Shown here piece after piece: positions 22,503-35,774 of a DNA stretch of 64,000 bases. The DNA comes from Hordeum vulgare subsp. vulgare (taxonomy: Eukaryota; Streptophyta; Magnoliopsida; Poales; Poaceae): NCBI RefSeq assembly GCF_904849725.1, contig NC_058522.1:457004844-457068843 (forward strand). The letters are read 5' to 3'. How positions within the stretch are numbered: the first letter of the stretch is position 1; each line of letters starts with the position of its first letter. Under the pieces are notes generated by a model, which was not told the DNA's origin, did not search any database, and saw nothing but the letters and a program-made list of their open reading frames with translations. The position numbers were made by a program, and so were the translations under genes.

Positions 22503-25500
22503 TCCAACACCCATATAGTTCTGGGGTCTGATCACATCTTGCTCATGAGAGAGGTTTTAGTCAACGGTTGTGAAACGTTCAGATCCGTGTGTTCTTTACA
22601 AATCTTTATGTCATCTTATAGATTCTGCTACTACGTGCTATTTGGAAATACTCCAAATATCTACTCTACTATACGAATCCGTTTCACTACTCATAGTTAT
22701 TCGGATTACTGTCAAAGCTTGCATCGACGTAACCCTTTATGACGAACTCTTTAACCACCTCCATAATCGAGAAAAATTCCTTAGTCCATTAGTTACTAAT
22801 GATAACTTTGACCGCTGATCAGTGATTCAATCCTGGATCACTCTGTGTACCTCTTAACAGACTTGCTGCAAGGCACACATCAGGTGCGGTACTCAGCATG
22901 GCATACTTTAGAGTCTACAGCTAAGGCATAGAAGACGACCTTCGTCTATTCTCTTTATTCTGCCGTGGTAGGGTTTTGAGTCTTACTCAAATTCACAACT
23001 TACAACACAATCAAGAACTCCTTCTTTGCTGGTCTATTTTGAACTCCTTTAAAAACTTGTCAAGGCATGCATCTTGTTGAAACTTCTATTAAGCGTTTCG
23101 ATCTATCTCCATAGATCTTCATGCTCAACGTTCAAGTAGCTCAATCCAGGTATTCCTTTGAAAAACTCCTTTCAAACAACCTTTTATGCTTCACAGAAAT
23201 TCTACTTTACTTCTGATCAACAATATGTCAACCACATATACTTATCAGAAATTCTATAGTCCTCCCACTCACTTCTTTAGAAATACAAGTTTCTCATAAA
23301 CCTTGTACAAACCCAAAATCTTTGATCATCTCATCGAAGTGTATATTCCAACTCCGAGATGCTTGCGCCAGTCCATTGAAGGATCGCTGGAGCTTGCATA
23401 CTTGTTAGTATCCTTAGAATCGACAAAACCTTCTGGTTGTATCACATACAATCTTTCCTCAAGGAAACCATCGAGGAAACAATGTTTTGACATCCTATGT
23501 GCAATATTTCATAAATAATGCAGCAACTACTAACATAATTTTAACAGATTTTCAGCATCGCTACGAGTGAGAAAGTCTCACCATAGTCAACTATTTGATC
23601 TTGTCGGAAACATCTTTGCGACAAGTTGAGCTTTTCTTAATAGTGACTTATCACCATCATCGTCTGTCTTTCTTTTAAAAATCCATCTTTACTCAATAGT
23701 CCTACGACCATCAAGTAGTTCTTCCAAAGTCTACACTTCGTTCTTACACATGGATCCTCTCTCGGATTTCATGGCCTCCAGCCATTTGTCGAAATCCGTG
23801 CCCACCATTGCTTCTCCATAACTTGTAGGTTCATTATTTGTTCAACAACATGACCTTCAAGACAGGGTTACCGTACCACTCTGTAGTAGTATGCGACCTT
23901 GTCGACCTACGAGGTTTGTGGTAACTTGATCCAATGCTTAATGATCACCATCATCAGCTTCCACTTCAATTGGTGTAGGCGCCACAGGAACAACTTCCTG
24001 CGCCCTGCTACACACTGGTTGAAGTGATGGCTCAATAACCTCATCAAGTTCTACCACCCTCCCACTCAATTCTTTCGAGAGAAACCTTTCCTCGAGAAAG
24101 GATCCGTTTCTAGAAACAAACACTTTGCTTCCGGATCTGGGATAGGAGATGCACCCAACTGTTTTGGATATCCTATGAAGATGCAGTTATCCGCTTTGGG
24201 TTCGAGCTTATCAGACTGAAACTTTTTCACATAAGTGTCGCAGCCCCAAACTTTCAAGAAATGACAGCTTAGATTTCTCTAAACCTAAGTCTATATTGTG
24301 TCATCTCAACTGAATTACGCAGTGCCCTATTTAAAGTGAATGTGGTTGTCTCTAATGCATAACCCATAAATGATAGTGGTAATTCGATAAGAGACATCAT
24401 AGTATGCACTATATCAAATAGGTCGCGGCTATGACACCATCACACCATGGTGTTCTTGGTGGCATGAATTGCAAAACAACTTCCACATTGTCTTAACTGT
24501 GTACCAACACTCGCAACTCAGATATTCATCCCTATGATCATATCGTAGACAATTCATCCTCTTGTTACGACGAACTTCACTCTGAAACAGAATTGAACTT
24601 TTTCAATATTTTAGACTTGTGATTCATTAAGTAAATACTCTTGTATCTACTCAAATCGTCATTGAAGTAAGAACATAATGATATCCACTGCATGCCTCAG
24701 CACCCATTGGACTGCATACATCAAAATGTATTACTTCCAACAAGTTACTATCTTTTTTCATCTCAATGAACACAAGGCCTTGCTCATGTGGTATGATTTG
24801 CATGTCACAAGTGATTCAAAATCAAGTGAGTATAAAGATCCATCAGCATGGAGCCTCTTCATGCAATTTATACCAACATGACTCAAGCGGCAGTGCCACA
24901 AGTAAGTGGTACTATCATCATTACCTTGTATCTTTTGGCACCAATATCATGAACATGTGTAACACTACGATCGAGATTCAATAAACCATTGAAGGTGATT
25001 ATTCAAGCAAATAGAGTAACCATTATTCTCTTTAAATGAATAATCGTATTGCAATAAACACGATCCAATCATGTTCATGCTTAACGCAAGCACCAAATAA
25101 CAATTATTTAGGTTTAACACCAATCCCGATGGTAGAGGGAGCGTGCGACGTTTGATCATATCAACCTTGGAAACACTTCCAACACGTATCGTCACCTCGC
25201 CTTTAGCTAGTCTCCGTTTATTTCGTAGCTTTCATTTCGTGTTACTAATCACTTAGCGACCGAACCGGTATCCAATACCCTCGCGCTGCTAGGAGTACTA
25301 GTAAAGTACATATCAACATCATGTATATCAAATATACTTCTTTCGACTTTGCCAGCCTTCTTATCTACCAAGCATCTAGGGTAGCTCCGCCTCAGTGACC
25401 ATTCCCCTCATAACAGAAGCACTTAGTCTCGGGTTTGGGTTTAATCTTGGGTCTCTTCATTAGTGCAACAACTGTTTTGCCATTTCACGAATTATCCCTT

Positions 25501-26190
25501 CTAGCCCTTGCCTTTCTTGAAACTTAGTGGTTTTACTAACCATCAACTATTGATGCTCCTTCTTGATTTCTACTTTCGCAGTGTCAAACATCACGAATTG
25601 CTCAAGGATCATTGTATCTATCCTTGATATGTTATAGTTCATCACGAAGCTCTCACAGCTTGGTGGTAGTGACTTTGGAGAACCATCACTATCTCATCTC
25701 GAAGATAAACTCCCACTTGATTCAAGCGATTGTCGTACTCAGACAATCTGAGCACACGCTCAACGATTGAGCTTTTCTCCTTTACTTCGTGGACAAAGAA
25801 TCTTGTCGGAGGTCTCATACCTCTTAACAAGGGCACAAGCATGAAATCACAATTTCATCTCTTTATAACATCTCTTATATTCTGTGACGTCTCAAAAATG
25901 TCTTCGGCGCCTTGCTTCTAAGCCATTAAGTATTTTGCACTGAACTATCGCGTAGTCATCAGAAACGTGTATGTCGGATGTTCACAACATCCACAGATGA
26001 CGCTCGAGTTGCAGCACACCGAGTGGTGCATAAAGGACATAAGCCTTCTGCACAGCAACGAGGACAATCCTCAGTTTTACACACTCAGTCCACAAAGTTT
26101 GCTACTATCAACTTTCAACTAAATTTTCTCTAGGAACATATAGAAACAGTAGAGCTATAGCGCAAGCTACATCGTAATTCGCAAAGACCA
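22503..26190 (-). pseudogene. gag-pol: Heavily degraded Copia gag-pol
   Basis: Read on the minus strand, fragments follow the Copia order. Gag pieces lie at 25642-26190, including an EKSSIVERVLRLSEYDNRLN segment. A damaged zinc knuckle is near 25400 and a protease DTGS near 25260. The region before integrase has a CYLVLALSMNM segment at about 24965-25195. An integrase end includes VWGCDTYVKK at 24066-24257. In the reverse transcriptase near 23227-23240 the tetrad reads YVVD instead of YVDD. An RNase H end follows near 22700. Dozens of stops and indels separate these pieces, and the protein could not be functional. Confidence 0.85.
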
Positions 26191-27397
26191 TTAGACTATG
26201 TTCATGAAAATTAGTTCATTTAATCATATTACTTCAGAACTCTCACTCAAAAAGTACATCTCTCTAGTCATTTGAGTGGTACATGATCCAAATCCACTCT
26301 CTCAAGTCCGATCATCACGTGAGTCGAGAATAGTTTCAATGGTAAGCATCTCTATGCTAATCATATCAACTATACGATTCATGCTCGACCTTTCGGTCTC
26401 ATGTGTTCCGAGGCCATGTCTGCACATGCTAGGCTCGTCAAGTTTAACCCGAGTGTTCTGCGCGTGCAACTGTTTTGCACCCATTGTATGTGAACGTTGA
26501 GTCTATCACACCCGATCATCACGTGGTGTCTCGAAACGATGAACTGTCGCAATGGTGCACAGTCGGGGATAACCCAATTTGAAATTGAAATTTTAGTGAG
26601 AGATCACCTCATAATGCTACCGTTCTTCTAAGCAAGATAAGGTGCATAAAGGATTAACATCACATGCAATTCATAAGTGACATGATATGGCCATCATCAT
26701 GTGCTTCTTGATCTCCATCACCAAAGCATCGGCACGATCTTCTTGTCACCGGCGCCACACCATGATCTCCATCAACGTGTCGCCATCGGGGTTGTCGTGC
26801 TACTCATGCTATTACTACTAAAGCTACGTCCTAGCAATATAGTAAACACATCTGCAAGCACAAATGTTACTTTAAAGACAACCCTATGGCTCCTACCGGT
26901 TGTCGTACCATCGACGTGCAAGTCGATATTAACTATTACAACATGATAATCTCATACATCCAATATATCACATCACGTCATTGGCCATATCACATCACAA
27001 GCATACCCTGCAAAAACAAGTTAGATGTCCTCTAATTGTTGTTGCATGTTTTACGTGGTTGCCATGGGTATCTAGTAGGATCGCATCTTACTTATGCAAA
27101 CACCACAACGGAGATGTATGAATTGCTATTTAACCTCTATCCAAGGACCTCCTCGGTCAAATCCGATTCAACTAAAGTTGGAGAAACCGACACTCGCCAG
27201 TCATCTTTGAGCAACGGGGTTGCTCGTAGCGATGAAACCAGTCTCTCGTAAGCGTACGAGTAATGTCGGTCCGAGCCGCTTCGATCCAACAATACCGCGG
27301 AATCAAGAAAAGACAAAGGAGGGTAGCAAATCGCACATCGCCGCCCACAAAAACTTGTGTGTTCTACTCGAGAAGACATCTACGCATGAACCTAGCT

Positions 27398-27408
27398 CAT
27401 AATGCCAT
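27398..27408 (-). promoter_or_regulatory. Degenerate primer-binding site of Copia element 2
   Basis: TGGCATTATGAG on the minus strand directly follows the LTR. It is a mutated form of the initiator-tRNA-Met site. Confidence 0.55.
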
Positions 27409-29252
27409 TGTTGGGGAACGTCGCATGGGAAATAAAAAATTTCATACGCGCACGAAGACCTATCATGGTGATGTCCATCTACGAGAGGGGATTTCCGATC
27501 TACGTACCCTTGTAGATCGCACAGCAGGAAGCGTTAAGAAATGCGGTTGATGTAGTCGAACGTCCTCACGTCCCTCGATCCGCCCCGCGAACCGTCCCAC
27601 AAACCGTCCCGCGATCCGTCCCACGATCAGCTCCGATCTAGTGCCAAACGGAGGACACCTCCACGTTCAGCACACGTACAGCTCGACGATGATCTCAGCC
27701 TTCTTGATCTAGCAAGAGAGACGGAGAGGTAGATGAGTTCTCCGGCAGCGTGACGGCGCTCCGGAGGTTGGTGGTGATCTTATCTCAGCAGGGCTCCGCC
27801 CGAGCTCCGCAAAAACGCGATCTAGAGGAAAAACCGTGGAGGTTTGTGGTCGGGCTGCCGTGGCAAAGTTGTTTCAAATCAGCCCTAATACCTTAGTATA
27901 TATAGGTGGGAGGGGAGGGACCTTGCCTTGAGTCTCAAGGAGCCCCAAGGGGGTCGGCTGAAGGGGGGAGGAGGATTCCTCCTCCAATCCTAGTCCAACT
28001 AGGATTGGAAGGTGGAGTCCTTCCCTTCCTTCCCACTTCCCCTTTTTTCTCTTTTGATTTTTCTTATCTCTGCGCAGGGGCCTTCTTGGGCTTGCCCACC
28101 AGCCCACTAAGAGTTGGTGCGGCACCCCTAAGGCCTATGGGCTTCCCCGGGGTGGACTGCCCCCTGCCCCCCCCCCCCCCCCGATGAACATCCGGAACCC
28201 ATTCGTCACTCCCCGTACATTCCCGGTAACGCCGAAAACTTTCCGGTAATCAAATGAGGTCATCCTATATATAAATATTCGTCTACGGACCATTCCGGAA
28301 ACCCTCGTGACGTGCGTGATCTCATCCGAGACTCCTGACAACATTCGGTAACCAACCATATTACTCACAACGCATAAAACAACGCCGAACCTTAAGTGTG
28401 CACACCCTGCGGGTTCGAGAACTATGTAGACATGACCCGAGGGACTCCTCGGTCAATATCGAATAGCGGGACCTGGATGCCCATATTGGATCCTACATAT
28501 TCTACAAATATCTTATTGTTTGAACCTCAGTGCCAAGGATTCATATAATCCCGTATGTCATTCCCTTTGTCCTTCGGTATGTTACTTGCCCGAGATTCGA
28601 TCGTCAGTATCCGCATACCTATTTCAATCTCGTTTACCGACAAGTCTCTTTACTCATTCCGTAATAAAATATCTCGTGACATACACTAAGTCACATTGCT
28701 TGCAAGGCTTGTGTGTGATGTTGTATTACCGAGTGGGCCCCGAGATACCTCTCCGTCACACGGAGTGACAAATCCCAGTCTTGATCCATACTAACTCAAC
28801 GAACACCTTTGGAGATACCTGTAGAGCATATTTATAGTCATCCAGGTACGTTGCGACGTTTGATACACACAAAGCATTCCTCTGGCGTCAGTGAGTTATA
28901 TGATCTCATGGTCATAGGAACAAATACTTGACATGCAGAAAACAGTAGCAACAAAATGACATGATCAACATGCTACGTTCATTAGTTTGGGTCTAGTCCA
29001 TCACATGATTCTCCTAATGATGTGATCCCCTTATCAAGTAACAACACTTGCCTATGGTCAGGAAACCTTGACCATCTTTGATCAACAAGCTAGTCAACTA
29101 GAGGCTTACTAGGGACAGAGTTTTGTCTATGTATCCACACAATTATTGTGTTTCCAATCAATACAATTATAGCATGGATAATAAACGATTATCATGAACA
29201 AAGAAATATAATAATAACTAATTTATTATTGCCTCTAGGTCATATTCCAACA
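27409..29252 (-). repeat. 5' LTR (right copy) of Copia element 2
   Basis: 1,844 bp, TGTTGGGG to ATTCCAACA on the plus strand. It has a run of 16 C at 28167-28182. Confidence 0.93.
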
Positions 29253-29285
29253 GCTGGCACTGGGAGGAGCTACCTTCTAGGGCGC

Positions 29286-30800
29286 TACTACCTCTTGAGC
29301 TTGCGTTGGTTTTTCCCTTGAAGAGGAAAGGGCGATGCAGCACAGTAGCGATAAGTATTGCCCTCAGTTTGAGAACCAAGTTATCGATCCAGTAGGAGTC
29401 TCAATATGAGGCACCAATGTACCTGCACAAAAACAAACAAACTTGCACCCAACGCTATAAAGGGGTTGGCAATCCCTTCACGATTATTTGCAAGGTGAGA
29501 ACTCAAGGTGGAAAGTGCAACAAAGTAAAAGTGTAGATCTGAAAAATGATGTGAAGTAGACCCGGGGGCCATAGTGTTCACTAGAGGCTTCTCTCATGAT
29601 ATCAAGTATTACGGTGGGTGAACGAATTACTGTCGAGCAATTGATAGAATCGCGCAAAGTCATGATGATATCTAAGGCAATGATCATACATATAGGCATC
29701 ACGTCCGAGACAAGTAGACTAATATTGTCTGTATCTACTACTATTACTCCACACATCGACCGCTATCCAGCATGCATCTAGTGTATTGAGTTCATAACAA
29801 ACAAAGTAACGCTTTAAGCAAGATGACAAGATGTAGAGGGATGAATTCATGCAATATGATATAAACCCCATATTTTTACCCTTGATGGCAACAACACGAT
29901 GTGTGCCTCGCTACCCCTTCTGTCACTAGGTGAGGACACCGCACGGTATGAACCCAAAACCAAGCACTTCTCCCATTGCAAGAATTATAGATCAAGTTGG
30001 CCAAACAAAACCCACAACTCGAAGAGAATTACAAGGATACAAAATCACGCATATAAGAGATCAGAGGAGACTCAAATAATATTCAGAGATAATCTGATCA
30101 TAAATCCACAATTCATCGGATCTCGACAAACACACCGCAAAAGATAGTTACATTGGATAGATCTCCATGAATATCATGGAGAACTTTGTATTGAAGATCC
30201 AAGAGAGAGAAGAAGCCATCTAGTTACTAGCTATGGACCCAAAGGTCCGTGGTGCACTACTCACGCATCATCGGAGAGGCACTGGTGTTGATGAAGAAGC
30301 CCTCTGTGTCCGAATCACCCCTCCGGTAAGGCACCAGAACGGTCCCCAGATGGGATCTTGCGGAGACAGAATCTTGCGGCGGTGGAAAAGTATTTTCGTG
30401 GCTCTCTCTGGTGGTTTTGTATTTTTAGAGAATTTATAGGCGGAAGAGGTAGGGCAGAGGAGCCACGGGGGGCCCACAAGCCTTCTAGGCCCACCCCCAG
30501 GCCGGGGCTAGGGGGCTTGTGACCTCCCCCGAGGTCCCCTGCCTTGGTTCTCAAGTCTCCTGCGTATCTTCTGTTATGGAAAAATTATTCCGCAGGTTTT
30601 ATTCCGTTTGGACTCCGTTTAATATTCTCCTCTGAAGAAGGTCAAAAACACGGAAAAATAGAAAATGGCACTTGGCACTGAGTTAATAGGTTATTCCCAA
30701 AAAAATATAAAATAGCATATTCATGCATAGAAAACATCCAAAGTTGACAAGATAATAGCATGGAACCATAAAAAATTACAGATACGTTGGAGATGTATCA
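29286..30800 (-). repeat. Solo LTR, same Gypsy family as 11293-12753
   Basis: 1,515 bp from TACTACCTCTTGAGC to GAGATGTATCA on the plus strand; on the minus strand it opens TGATACATCTCC. Flanks are GGCGC (29281-29285) and GGCTC (30801-30805), a 4/5 target duplication. No internal domain is present. It sits 33 bp from Copia element 2 in the same CACTA exon. Its 3' terminus carries a G-to-A change at the usual TG/CA end. Confidence 0.85.
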
Positions 30801-31011
30801 GGCTCGCAGCTTGGTGAGGAACCAGGCTCCCGTCGTCGACCCGGAGCTTCTTTGGTGGTGGTCACGTGGGCCACTTTCAGTGCCGAGACTGTTGGCCCCC
30901 GAGGAGGAGGTACGTCGCCGTGTCAGGGAGGAGGACGAGCACGTCCGTCGCTACATGGAGGCGTTGGACGCCAGGTTCTTCAGGGATCTCACCCGAGCTA
31001 TGATCCGGTGA

Positions 31012-31565
31012 TGGTTGCTCTCTTTGGGTGTCCACCCATCGCGCCTCAATACAACGACATCTCTTTGTTGGTTGATCAGTTCGATATTATTCGAGAGATG
31101 TATTAGTGTATTTGAGAGATGTATTAGTGATGTATTGGAGATTATATATTCGATAATATTAAGTGGATTATTCGATGTTTCATTAATTAAGTGGATTATT
31201 CGATGTATTAGTGATATTATATATGCATGATAATCTTGCTGCTCAAAATGACCTAGTTTATTTATGATTACACATTTTATTTCTTGCTTCCCTTCCCTTG
31301 AAAGCACTCTCAAGCTATATGTTGTAAGTCATGGGAATGCATTGTCAAGTCCCGATTCATTCATTCACAAAACATAAATCGTATAGTGATGGAACTTTTT
31401 TGGCCAATATTAATGGGAGCCAAAGAACATGTTTTGTGCAAGTCTAAAACAAAGAAGTTTGTGTAATTCGGTTATTCATACAAGGAGCTGAAATATTTGC
31501 AGAAACTACGGATCAAAGAGACTTGGAAAAAGAACAGTTGTTGGGGGAGATAATCCTCGCCGGAC
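31012..31565 (+). other. Intron-like CACTA sequence with short tandem repeats
   Basis: TAAGTGGATTATTCGATGT is repeated near 31160 and 31187, and GAGAGATGTATTAGTG near 31091 and 31112. No coding frame is recognised. Confidence 0.5.
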
Positions 31566-31756
31566 ATGATGTCTTGTCGTATCTCAATGACACCGATGGT
31601 CTGGAAGGAGCGGATGATGGCTCGGGTGACCAAAAATGGAGGAGGAGGACATGATCATGATGACTCCGGTGACCGAATGCCGGAGGAAGAAGGAGACCAT
31701 GATGACAGCTTCGATGACCGAACGGAGGAGGGAGATGTTACAAAGTAGGGAGAGGT
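31566..31756 (+). pseudogene. Acidic exon of the second CACTA gene, 5' of the Sirevirus insertion
   Basis: The frame contains an Asp/Glu/Gly/His-rich run (DHDDSGDRMPEEEGDHDD) and ends VTK followed by TAG at 31746. Acidic runs of this kind precede the conserved second-gene domain in Triticeae CACTA elements. The Sirevirus lies 9 bp downstream, and the host sequence resumes at 46006 with GAGGTATACTT, where GAG|GTATAC could be a splice donor. Confidence 0.5.
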
Positions 31757-33160
31757 TGTAAGTGCATCTAGTGCCCCTTAGTGATTTTGGTGGTTTGAAG
31801 ACTTATAGGTTAAGTATCTAATGTGTTCATAAGTGTACACAGGATCTATAAGTCGCTGAGGAGTTTGAAATATTTGATGAATATCCACCCCTAAAAATGT
31901 ATATCTTCGGCTCAAGAAATTGGTCTGAAGCTGAAGAACTGAATCGCGAAGGAATTGCGATGAAATTGATATTCCTCATGAAGAAATTGAAGATGAGGAA
32001 TTCGGTGTGTCCTCACGAAAAACAAGCTGAAGATTTTGAAGCATGAAGATTTATTCTGTCTGTTTTATTTTCTTCACTTTTGGGTCATAGGAACACCGTA
32101 CTGTTAAAGGGGGTCAAAGTAACACGTCGGAATGAATTTCCTCATGATGCTCAACCCAAGCCTAATCCTACCAAAAGCCTCAAGTGGGGAATATGAGAGA
32201 CATGAGGACTCTCACAGTTGAGGATCCCGACCGTTACCGCAAGTCGCACCACATCATTGGTCTTATCCACACCAACGGTCATATTATTTAAGGGAATTAA
32301 TGTCAAATCATGTCGGGATGCTCCGAGGCTATAAATAGCCGCCCCCCACAACCATTAGCTGGTTGGCTGCTCCGTTAGAAACTGACACTTGTCATAAGAG
32401 CAACCCCAATTCCTCAGAGTCTTCGAGAGTAATTCATCAGTGAGGAAATACCCCAAACACCAAACCACAAACCGAAAACCTAGTGATTGAGCATCACTAA
32501 AGAAGGTGTTCCTGTGTGGGACTGAAGCTTTTTACCTTTGAGGACTGTTCATCCTACAGACGGTTAGGCGTCATGGTCTAGAGCAATCCAGCAGTTAATT
32601 GTGGATCGCCAGGTGACCAAGTTTGTGAGGGTTTGGAAATCTTCCCTGAAGACTTACCACAAGTGTTGGGCGAGGACTGTGTGTTCTTAGCCCAAGGAGA
32701 ATACGGTTGGGACTGTGTGTCTTTTGGTTTCAATACCAAGCCGCTCCAAACCAGATATACAACTGCCACAACAGTTGGAACTGGGTCATCAACCACTGTC
32801 TTCACTGTGAAACGGGTTCTATTTCTTCAACTCTTTACATTCCTCAGATTGTGTGTTGATGATTTTCACTATCACTGTTTGAAGAATTTGCTGAAGACTT
32901 TCTCTGAAATTCCTCAACCCCAAATTCTTCACGCGAGTTAATCGTCATATGTTTTCGTCATGCCTGCGTACTGTGCAAACTGTTTTCCAAATTCTTCACC
33001 CTGAAAAACTGTTGTGGTGATACTTTGCACTCCTCATCCTTTTGTTGTTTCCGCTGCAAGTTAGTCATCAGTGAGGAATTTCCTCAAAAGGAATTTCCTC
33101 AATGATGAAATTCTAAAAATCTCCTATTCACCCCCCTCTAGTCGATATAACGCACTTTCA
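31757..33160 (+). repeat. 5' LTR of the Sirevirus
   Basis: 1,404 bp from TGTAAGTGC to GCACTTTCA. The TATA-like CTATAAATAG is at 32329-32338. Confidence 0.93.
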
Positions 33161-33162
33161 AT

Positions 33163-33174
33163 TGGTATCAGGGC
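33163..33174 (+). promoter_or_regulatory. Sirevirus primer-binding site (initiator tRNA-Met)
   Basis: TGGTATCAGGGC begins two bases after the LTR. It differs at one position from the canonical TGGTATCAGAGC. Confidence 0.88.
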
Positions 33175-33227
33175 AAGGTACTCCCTTGTTCTGTGTGATT
33201 TTGGTTCAACCACCTGGAGTTTTAGTT

Positions 33228-35774
33228 ATGTCGACTGCAGGCATGATCAATGTTACTACAGGATGTCCTACTTCCGAAGGAAAGGACTTTCCTTTCTGGA
33301 AGACCAAGATGCAGATGCATCTACAAGCTATTGACAACGATCTCTGGTATATTGTGGAACATGGCGTCTCTATCGTCACTGCTACTCTCTCTGCCGCTGA
33401 TGTGAAGAAATTCATGCAACTTGATTCTCAAGCGAAGAATATCATCTATGGCCATCTGAGCAAGGGCCAGTATGGCAGAGTGAGTGCTTTGGGCTCAGCA
33501 AAACTTATCCGAGAAAGGCTGTCCAAAGTTAATGAAGCAGTATCAACCCAGCGTGATTCTCGTGTTGATGTTCTTCGCAATCTCTTCAATCGTATCAAGA
33601 GGCTTGACAATGGAAGTTGCCAAGATACCTTTGATCGCCTCACTGACATATCAAATGAACTGCAAGCTCTGGGAGCTCGAGACATTACTGATCACGAAGT
33701 TGTGAAGAAACTGCTAAGATATTCGGATTCTGCATTTGATACTTTAGTTTTGATGATTCAAGATAGACCAGACTACAAGATGCTTGATCCAGCAGATATA
33801 CTCGAAAGACTCAATACTCATGAATTCCAACAAGAAGAAAAGAGAGATCTATATGGGCCAAGCTATTCTAGACCACGTGCACTGAAGGCCAAAGCAATTT
33901 CCTCATCTAAAGAAGAAGACTCGGATGGTAGCATTGGTGATCCTGAAGAATTTGGACAGGAGCTTGCAATGCTCATGAGGAAATTCCAGAAATTTACACG
34001 ACGTGGACAGTTTGGTAAATATTCAAGAAGAGATATGAGGAAATTAGAATCTTCATCTGAGGATTACAAGAAAAGAACCAGCCATAAATGCAAGAAATCA
34101 GGTCACTACATTGCTGATTGTCCTTGTTGGGGAAAGGAATCAAAGAAGAAGAAATACAAGGATGAAAGTTCTGATGACTCGAATAAAAAGAAGAAATCTT
34201 CAAAATCCTCATATTCAAAGTCCTCATCGCACAAGAAGACTAGTTTCAGAAAGGCTCGGGCACTAATTGGCAAGGAAATGGATTTCAAGGCAGAATTCGA
34301 GGAATGGGATGAAGAGGAGGGTTTTGATGAAGACTCAGAATCCGGACAGGCTAGCCTTGCACTTGCAACCACATTCGTCAGCAAGTCAATCTTCAACCTT
34401 GAAGAAAATGATAACACCATCCACACTAATGACTATGCTGATGACTTTTCTCCAACCTATTACTTCATGGCAAAAGGTTCAAAGGCACCGAATGATGCTT
34501 CCTCCTCTGATTCAAGTGACTGTAAACCTGATGATTATAAAAAACCCAGTTACAGTAAACTTGCTATCATTGCCACTAAACAACAAACTGCCCTGGAAAA
34601 GCTTCAGAAACTTCTAGATAGAAGTGATGATCTGTTGAATGATGAAATGAATCTTACCCAAATCCTCACTGAAGATATGAAAAGTCTTCAGTCCAGATTT
34701 GATAATCTTCAAGATCGTCATGTTACACTCCTCGCTTATCATGAGAAAATTTCCTATGAAGTTCTTCAAAGGAAGCTTGATCTTGAGAAGCTGAGGATTT
34801 CTCATGATGATCTTCGTATGGAAAATGATTCATTACTAGCTCAACAGATCAGTGATGTTCAAGCTAAATTCATTCCTCCATGTCTTAAATGCATCGAACG
34901 TGAAACTGCTAATTCTTCACCACAATCATCAAATGCTTCTATTGCTACAAATTCTTCAACTGCTCCTGTAGTGTCAAATTCCTCACTTGAGGAAACCACA
35001 AATGTCACTGATGAAAATGCAGGGCTAAAGGAAGTGTATGTGATAGGCATATACAAAAGTCTCAAAGGACACCAAACCCTTTGTGATGTGCTCAAAAAGC
35101 AGATCTTGAACAGGAACCCGAGGAAAGAAGGAATTGCCTTTGAGAGGAAATTGAATGTTGATGGATCTTATTGGCAACCTGAGCAGTATCCCAAAACCTC
35201 ATGGGTTGCTGCTACCGGGCCTCCTTTTGATCCATCCAATTTAACATGCTTTTCATGTGAATTATCCTATTCCTGAGATGACTCATTTGACTCCAACTGT
35301 AAATTGTTCAAAAATCAATCTGGTGAAGTATTTTCTCGATATGTTGGAACTAACGGCAGGAATGGGCCTCCCGTGAGGAAAATCTGGGTTCCCAAAAGTT
35401 GCCTTGAAAATCTTCAAGTGAATGTCCTCATGACACCACCTATGAAGAATTTGAACCCCGGATCAAATTCCTCAGGAGGACCAAAGTCTTCAAGAGGATC
35501 AAAATCCTCAACTGGTCAAAACTATGCTCGTACCCGTGCTAATGCTTCTAACATGCAGGGAAATTACAAGGAATGTGAATATGAGCGTTATTCTTCAAAT
35601 CATTATGTTCATAAATCCTCAAATAAGTTCTCTGCATATTCATTTGAGTACTTTAACCACCCTACTGTTAAGAGAAGTGCATTACCTTCAATGCCCCCTT
35701 TATCATATGGTGCTCGCGGGATGATGAATGCTTTAGCACCCCTTCAGATGTGGGTGGTGAAGAAATTGAACTAA
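33228..35774 (+). pseudogene. gag: Sirevirus gag, interrupted by one in-frame TGA
   Basis: Structural gag protein. ATG at 33228 is preferred over upstream codons that overlap the primer-binding site. The UBN2-type capsid region covers about residues 20-220. A zinc-knuckle remnant (CKKSGHYIADC) near 34090 has lost the first cysteine. A Lys/Ser-rich tract (KKKKSSKSSYSKSSSHKK) follows, then acidic and coiled-coil sequence at 34600-34850. The frame stops at TGA 35274-35276 after 682 codons and continues in the same frame to TAA at 35772 (MWVVKKLN end). The C-terminal part is Ser/Asn-rich. Confidence 0.85.

Larger units (their letters stand above)
20602..29252 (-). mobile_element. Angela-type Ty1/Copia retrotransposon 2, full length but decayed
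   Basis: An 8,651-bp minus-strand element. LTRs are at 20602-22443 and 27409-29252. Flanks ACTGG (20597-20601) and GCTGG (29253-29257) form a 5-bp duplication with one transition. The LTRs differ at about 31 of 745 aligned positions in the part checked (about 4%). The internal region has the order and length of Copia element 1 but carries many stops and indels. Confidence 0.93.
20483..31011 (+). pseudogene. CACTA second-gene exon split by the Copia 2 and solo-LTR insertions
   Basis: Pieces lie at 20483-20601, 29258-29285 and 30806-31011. With both insertions and one copy of each target duplication ignored, one frame stays open across both junctions. It runs from a segment QHVRDWAPSD on the left, through WHWEELPS, into LVRNQAPVVDPELLWWW and an Arg/Glu-rich helical end (EEEVRRRVREEDEHVRRYME), then stops at 31009-31011. 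Upstream of about 20540 the best frame differs, so a frameshift is likely. The function is unknown to me. Confidence 0.55.
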
